From Xenoacremonium recifei (taxonomy: Eukaryota > Ascomycota > Sordariomycetes > Hypocreales > Nectriaceae), in NCBI GenBank assembly GCA_012184525.1, contig WOFQ01000049.1, forward strand, positions 1-64,000: 64,000 bases of DNA. The letters are read 5' to 3'. Made by a program: the position numbers and the translations under genes. Under the pieces are notes generated by a model. That model was given only the letters and a program-made list of their open reading frames with translations. It did not search any database and was not told where the DNA came from. Each line of letters begins with the position of its first letter. Position 1 is the first letter of the stretch. Shown piece after piece: positions 58,698 to 64,000 of the stretch.

Positions 58698-58942
58698 ACC
58701 TTGCTTGGGAGCAGGTAGGTAACAAAGTCGCGAATAGAAAACTAGAGCATGCATTTTATTGCTGTTACGACACGACGACTCTTAGTGACGCTCAGACTCG
58801 AGCAGCCGCAGCAGATCACCACCATCACCAGCAATGACAGTGGGTGGCCGACCCAAGCAACAGCCCGGACCGCCTGGCCCAGCACAGCTGAAGCACTAAC
58901 GCCCTCTGCTTCTGGCCCTGGACCGCCACTATCGCGCGGGCT
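58698..58942 (-). repeat. Dispersed repeat, copy B (inverted to copy A)
   Basis: Reverse complement of this interval repeats the copy A segments in order: GATAGTGGCGGTCCAGGGCC, GTGCTGGGCCAGGCGG, GTGATCTGCTGCGGCTGCTC, GAGTCTGAGCGTCACTAAGA, CATGCTCTAGTTTTCTAT and CGACTTTGTTACCTACC. It lacks the inner 150 bp of copy A. The plus strand reads NKVANRKLEHAFYCCYD where copy A reads DKVVDRKLEHVFYHRYG, so the repeat may derive from a coding sequence. Confidence 0.75.
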
Positions 58943-59824
58943 AGCGGCCCCGTAGTAGAAATATGTAGGGCTCCGGCCAGTATCATCACCTCGACCAGAA
59001 GCAACATCAACGAGAGCATCCTCCGCTGCTCCGGCCTTCATGCCCTTTCGCGACCAAACTATCACGGTCGAGCCAAACACTGCAACTCCTTCCACGTACG
59101 TGGTAGAGGCCCGGGGTTTAGGTAGACGCTATGGAACTTACCTCCCGGGACTCTTAGTGAAGGTGAGCTCTATGCTCGAGTCATTGGTTCAGCATGAGGA
59201 AGGCAGTTTCTCTAAAGTACCGAGGACGAGGCCGAGGAGCCTGGCGTGGATACGGACGAGGACAGCAATACCCTCGACAAAACCCACGAAATTAGGGACC
59301 ACAGGGACAGCCAAATGTGTCAACCCGATCATGGCAGCAATTGCACGTTTCGGACGTGGAAGACCAGAACCAGCACCAAAAAAAATTTTATTCTGTTCTG
59401 TCGGAACCAACTACTTGTCTTATACTTGTCTTACCTCCATGCATCAAGTCGTCGCAACAGCGTGGCACTTGATACGATTCCACGCTACAGAACACGACAA
59501 CACGGTCCTCATCACAGAGACAGCTGTATCTACGGACCGCTTACTCCCTGGTCAGCGGAACACCACAGCCGGAGGACATTTACCCAGTCGAGTGGGTAAC
59601 CAGGCGTTCGTTCCGCGCAGCCCTTCGTCGCTGGCAACAAGCCACAGAACGCTACAACCTCGAGATCGACACATAAAGGACAACTCGAGGATATGCCGGA
59701 CGACAGACCTGAACTATGGATACAGTCCTCTTTCCTACACGAGAATATATCATTCACACAATTCACAGGCAAACCACAAGAGAAGATATATGGGACACGC
59801 ATGGTCGCAATGACGAATATATCT

Positions 59825-60384
59825 GGGAGGCCATTGATGCAAAACATGAATTCAATTCTCGAATTCACTGGTACTCCTGCTAGTCTCCTACCAGCTCGCG
59901 AATTTACTACGTCTAATGAGTGGTATTCTACCATGGCCGACATGCACCTCCTTCAGCTGACCTTTCAACATATCGATGCAGTCGAGGACGAGGAAGATGC
60001 ACGCGATAAGTATGTTGCGCATCAGCTATTCCGGAAACTCGCATCCGATGGGCGACTGGCCTGCGGATTCAGCCCAGAGGTGGGTGACAGTCTGGACTCC
60101 ACGTTCGGCTCTTCTCCGAGGATCTACGACCATCAAATGTCTTGATTGATAAGGATCTTCGTGTGGTTGGTGTTATTGACTGGGAGTTTGCCTACGCTGC
60201 CCCCGCCCAGTTCTCCTTCGACCCTCCCTGGTGGCTCCTCGTAAGGCTTCCTCTTCTCAGCCAGCCACAACGCAATGCTATGGAGCCCTTTGTCAAATTG
60301 AAGATGAGGCAGGGAAAAGAGCGAACACTTGTTCAGTGGAATGACGAGGACCCGAAGGCGGAACTAAGCAAGGTCATGCTATAG
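59825..60384 (+). pseudogene. Truncated APH-like kinase remnant
   Basis: Homology to the APH-like family starts abruptly at ISGRPLMQNMN (compare AGRPITQNMN in the 47.6-kb copy). It continues through EWYSTMADMHLLQLTFQHID to FRKLASDGRLACGF. A one-base shift near 60095-60105 moves the catalytic loop into another frame (RLFSEDLRPSNVLIDKDLRV), followed by VIDWEFAYAAPAQFSFDPPW. After WWLL the sequence departs from the family and stops at 60384. The N-lobe is missing, so it cannot bind nucleotide. The upstream stretch 58943-59824 holds protein-like frames of no known family and no supported gene. Confidence 0.8.
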
Positions 60385-60615
60385 GCAGTATACAGTAACA
60401 AAAAATCTAGTATACTTGTATATAAAGCACCATGCACGAGCGGGAGGGCTGCCTAAACCGGAGGAATTCCCGGCAGCAACACAGCTGGGGACGAAGCTTG
60501 GGCCACGTCACATCTCATAACTCTTCCTGAGCATCAGCAGAATCACAATTGCCTCAACACCAAATCCGGTGATCGCCAACAGCTAGGTATCCAAGTGTGA
60601 TTTTACGTTCAAATC

Positions 60616-63600
60616 ATGCCTGCAGAACAGCCTAGAAAACCCTTTCGGTGGCTAAAGAAAACTTTCAGGCATCGCACATCGGAAGGTATACCATATTTCG
60701 ATAGCTACCATATGGAGACCTGAAATATTTCCATGGCTGACAATAATATAGCCAAGGTCCATGCCCCCAACCGAGATGCAGAGCACAAGACGAACGCTGT
60801 GGTCGACGTGGAGGGAAAACCTCATCCGCGTAACCCATCGGTCGCAGATATTCAGGCGATTCCGCCTGATGTGATCCCGGAAGATGAGAACCTACATCAG
60901 CCAACCACAATGTCCACCACAGAGTCTGCACCGCAGCAACTTTTAACACTTTCGGTGTCCCAAAAACTCTGGAATACCGCCTACGAAAGTCTAGCCGATG
61001 AAGACGACACCAGAGAGCTTGTTAAATAGTACATAGAGACCTTGACCAAGGTTCTTGCATCTGAGGTTTCGGAGCCGTCCGCCTCCGAATTGCAAGATCC
61101 GAACAGACGACAGTTACATATGAGGGAGTTGGTCGTGAAGGGGCAGGCGAGGATCTCTTCACCGTCACAATTTGTGCAAGGAGTGACTGGTATCGCCAGT
61201 TCATTATCTCAGCCAAGGCCATGGTTGACTTGGCTGTCCAGAACATACCCCAGGCTGCTTTACCCTGGGCTGGGGTTTGCATTGGGTTGCAGGTGAGTAT
61301 CTTTTTTCATGTTCTGTCCACACTGGCTAACACGGTTCAGATCCTCTTGAATCCTGGAAAGGCAACCACTTCGAATCTTGCTGGCATCGTTCATGTTACC
61401 TCGAGAATGGATTGGTATTGCGCCCTGACAGAGCATCTCCTTGATGAATCCAATATTGAGCTCGGTAGCGGGTCTTTCGAAGCCATTCGCCAGCAATTGG
61501 AGGGGAGGGTTGTGACTCTCTATAAAGCCCTTCTACTCTACCAGATTAAGAGTGTCTGCAGTTATTACCGAAACCAAGGGATAAGCTTTCTCCGTGGTCT
61601 TGCAAATCTAGACGACTGGGATGGTGACCTACAAAATGTCACTGATGCTGAATCCGATGTCCAAGATGGCTGGAACCAGTATGTCCGAGTGTACACCAAG
61701 GAGGGCCTGGCTGAGATGGTCCATCGTGCCAAGGAGATGGAGGCAAAGCTCGGAAACATCTATCAGACCCTCCAAGATTTCATCAGCTTGCAGAAAGACA
61801 CGCACAGAGACGATATAGAATCGGCCTGTCGCAGGGACCTTCGGGTCGTGGATCCGCAAACAGACATGCAGAGGATCGAGCAGAAGAAAGATACGCTGCA
61901 AGATGATGCATGCAACTGGGTATTTGATACCCGGGAGTACTCTGCATTTATCAACTGGGACAACAGCGGAACTCGTCCCTCGTCGCGTCGACTGCTGTGG
62001 ATAAGGGGGCAAGCCGGCGCGGGTAAGACCATGCTTATGATCGGCATCATTCGAAAGCTCTCTCATCAGCCCGTTGCACTGGCCCCGAAACTGTCTTTCT
62101 TTTTTTGTCAAGCTACATATAAGGATTCGAACAACGCCATTGGGGTTTTGAGGTCACTCATCTGGCTCCTCCTCGTCCAGCAGCCCAGTCTTTCATCTCA
62201 TATTCTTCAAAGGTACAGAGATTCGGGCTCACAGCTTTTCAGGGATAAAAACGCCTGGTATGCCCTCTCGGAAGCATTTCTGGACATGCTCAGGGACCCT
62301 CAGCTGTCGGCCACGTATTTTGCGATCGATGCTCTCGATGAATGTGAGCAGGGGCGATCAGATCTCATCCAACTCATTCTGGCCTCTCTTGATGTCTCTA
62401 CAAAGGTCAAATGGCTAGTATCGAGTCGCCCGGAGGTCGAGATTCCGGATTCAATATTTACGGATAATCGACTCGAGATAGAGGCTCAACGCCTGGAGCA
62501 ACCTGTGAATGCATACATCAGCTACAAACTGAAAATGCTAGAACACAGGGATGGCTACGATGAAGAGACTTTAACGCAAATCCAAGACATCGTGCGTCAG
62601 CGGTCTGAAAAGAAGTTTCTCTGGGTAGCTCTTGTGTTCAAGAACCTCGAGTTGGAAGAAGTAGACGGTTGGGATGCTGTCAAGGTCATCGATAGAATGC
62701 CTACTGGTCTTTCAGAGCTCTACGACCACATGATGACCAGAATCGAACGAAGCAACAAGGATACACAGAGACGTTGTAACGATGTCCTGGTGGCCTCTGT
62801 TCTTGCTTATCGCCCCCTTTCTCTTGTCGAGCTCGCCATAATTTCTGGACTCGCCGATCAGCCACCGAAGGTGACCGGCCGAGTAAGAGAAAAGACACAC
62901 GCAACTGTCAAAAAGTGCGGTTCATTTTTGACCATAACAAGTGAAACTATCACTGTCATCCACCAGTCAGCAAAGGATTACCTATTGGAGAAATATTCAT
63001 TGATGCCCCAGTCAGCTGGATTTTCACAAGGGCATGCGGATGTCAGTAGGCGCTCGATTGATGCCATGTCCGCGATGCTAATCCAAAATCCATATGGTCT
63101 TTCCTGTGAATCCGAAAGAAAAGACCTTCAGCCACCGGCTCAGGACCCTCTGGCTCCGGTAAGATACTCGTGCGTCTTCTGGGTTGATCATCTCTGCTTT
63201 GAGGGTGACCAGAATTTTGACCGTAAGCCGGAGCTCATGGATGACGGGCAAGTATTCAAATTCCTTGGAGACTTCTTTCTACGCTGGGTCGAGAGTCTGT
63301 CTCTCCTCGAGAAACTCTCAAATGGGTTGCAATCAATAAGAAAGCTTCTATGCGTTGCAAAGGTATGCTCTAATGCCCGAATAACAACTTCCTACTCCTG
63401 ACAGCTTCTAGTTACAATCGGATGCAAGCCGCGGACTCATTCTATTTTTACGCGATGCCGAGATATTCCTCAGAAGTCATGGGTTCATCATAAATCGAGT
63501 ACCGGTACAAATCTATGGCTGTGCGCTTGTGTTCACGCCAGTCACAAACGAGGTCAGAAGGAAGCTCTGGAAGGAAAGGCTTCCCTTCATCACAGATGCC

Positions 63601-64000
63601 CAAGGCATCATTGACGACCCTCGTATTCAAGTGCTCGAAGGCCACAGCCGGCCTCTCAAAGCCGTCGCATTCTCGCCCGACGGCGAAACTCTTGCATCCG
63701 CAACGGACGATGGCGTAATCTGGCTCTGGAACCCAGGAACAGGTATGCATATGAAGACACTGACCGGCCATAGGGACTCGATCAGCACCGTTGCCTTCTC
63801 GCCGGACGGCCGAACACTTGCCTCAGCCTCCCATGACCACACCATTAAGCTCTGGGATATCGACAAGTTCATGCCTCATAAAACACTCAATGGTATTGAT
63901 GATTGGGTCAATGACATTGCATTTTCCCCAAATGGCCAGATGATTGCATCGGCCTCAAACGGCGTCCAGCTGTGGGATGTGGCCACGGGTACCCATGTAA
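60616..64000 (+). pseudogene. NACHT-WD40 NLR (NWD-type), damaged N-terminus, 3' end outside
   Basis: Fungal NLR-type receptor, related to genes of non-self recognition and programmed cell death. Exon 1 is 60616-60685 (MPAEQPRKPFRWLKKTFRHR) and exon 2 starts at 60752. The NACHT N-terminal domain reads QKLWNTAYESLADEDDTREL, then a TAG at 61027. Near 61195 the frame shifts before FIISAKAMVDLAVQNIPQAA. A 48-bp intron (61292-61339) leads to QILLNPGKATTSNLAGI. The NACHT domain has Walker A (RGQAGAGKTMLMIGI) and Walker B (YFAIDALDECEQG). After an intron at 63363-63411 the frame continues to the window edge with three WD40 repeats (LEGHSRPLKAVAFSPDGETL, LTGHRDSISTVAFSPDGRTL, SASNGVQLWD). A shorter product could start at 61221. 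Confidence 0.85.

Noticed and set aside
61022..62111. Minus-strand frames of 86-160 codons opposite the NLR gene
   Set aside because: They mirror the strongly coding NACHT region and show no family pattern, so they are antisense shadows.
1..64000. tRNA or rRNA genes
   Set aside because: I looked for B-box-like GGTTCGANTCC and cloverleaf context and found none convincing. A covariance-model scan would be needed to exclude them.

Overview
The window reads as nuclear DNA of a filamentous ascomycete, most likely an Aspergillaceae species (Eurotiales). The signs are split genes with short introns (about 45-70 nt, GT...AG ends, CTAAC-like branch sites), fungal-only families (Zn2Cys6 regulator, AreA-like DUF1752/DUF3295 protein, NACHT-WD40 receptor, PsiD-like decarboxylase) and many decayed paralogues. 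I saw no rRNA, tRNA, CRISPR array or complete transposon. Intron boundaries were placed by eye. Where I sum exons, the frame closes exactly.

1-8.6 kb: a decayed DHA1-type MFS transporter is cut at a pair of identical 18-bp palindromes. It is followed by what looks like a small catabolic cluster: a Dal5/allantoate-permease-type MFS transporter, a Zn2Cys6 regulator (with one GC-AG intron) and a luciferase-like FMN-dependent monooxygenase. 8.6-13.3 kb is accessory DNA: a scrap duplicated from the neighbouring kinase gene, an unrecognised decayed gene, a bacterial-type ADP-ribosylglycohydrolase, an aminoglycoside-phosphotransferase-like (APH) kinase gene overlapping it tail to tail, and a frameshifted small kinase.

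13.7-28.7 kb is mostly housekeeping: a conserved unknown, mitochondrial GTPase MTG1, the PHD-finger Rpd3L subunit Cti6, a conserved unknown, and a 1500-residue serine-rich protein with a repeated R-K-S-M/L-R motif. 28.7-35.9 kb holds a GH13 maltase pseudogene, a PSD/PsiD-related pyruvoyl decarboxylase and a mitochondrially targeted SDR. 35.9-41.4 kb has no gene I can support and probably carries the long leader and promoter of the DUF1752/DUF3295 regulator at 41.4-43.4 kb.

44-52 kb is accessory again. An HNH-like/APH fusion gene on the minus strand has an intron filled by about twelve copies of a 20-bp telomere-like repeat. After it come an alpha/beta-hydrolase esterase, an APH pseudogene and two unknown genes. 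52.5-59 kb holds the leucine-catabolism pair isovaleryl-CoA dehydrogenase / methylcrotonyl-CoA carboxylase beta, divergent from a shared promoter and flanked by inverted, diverged copies of one repeat. 59.8-64 kb has another APH remnant and the 5' part of a NACHT-WD40 NLR gene with lesions in its N-terminal region, running off the window.

The most unusual items are the minisatellite intron, the inverted repeats flanking the leucine locus, the family of decayed APH genes, and the damaged NLR.
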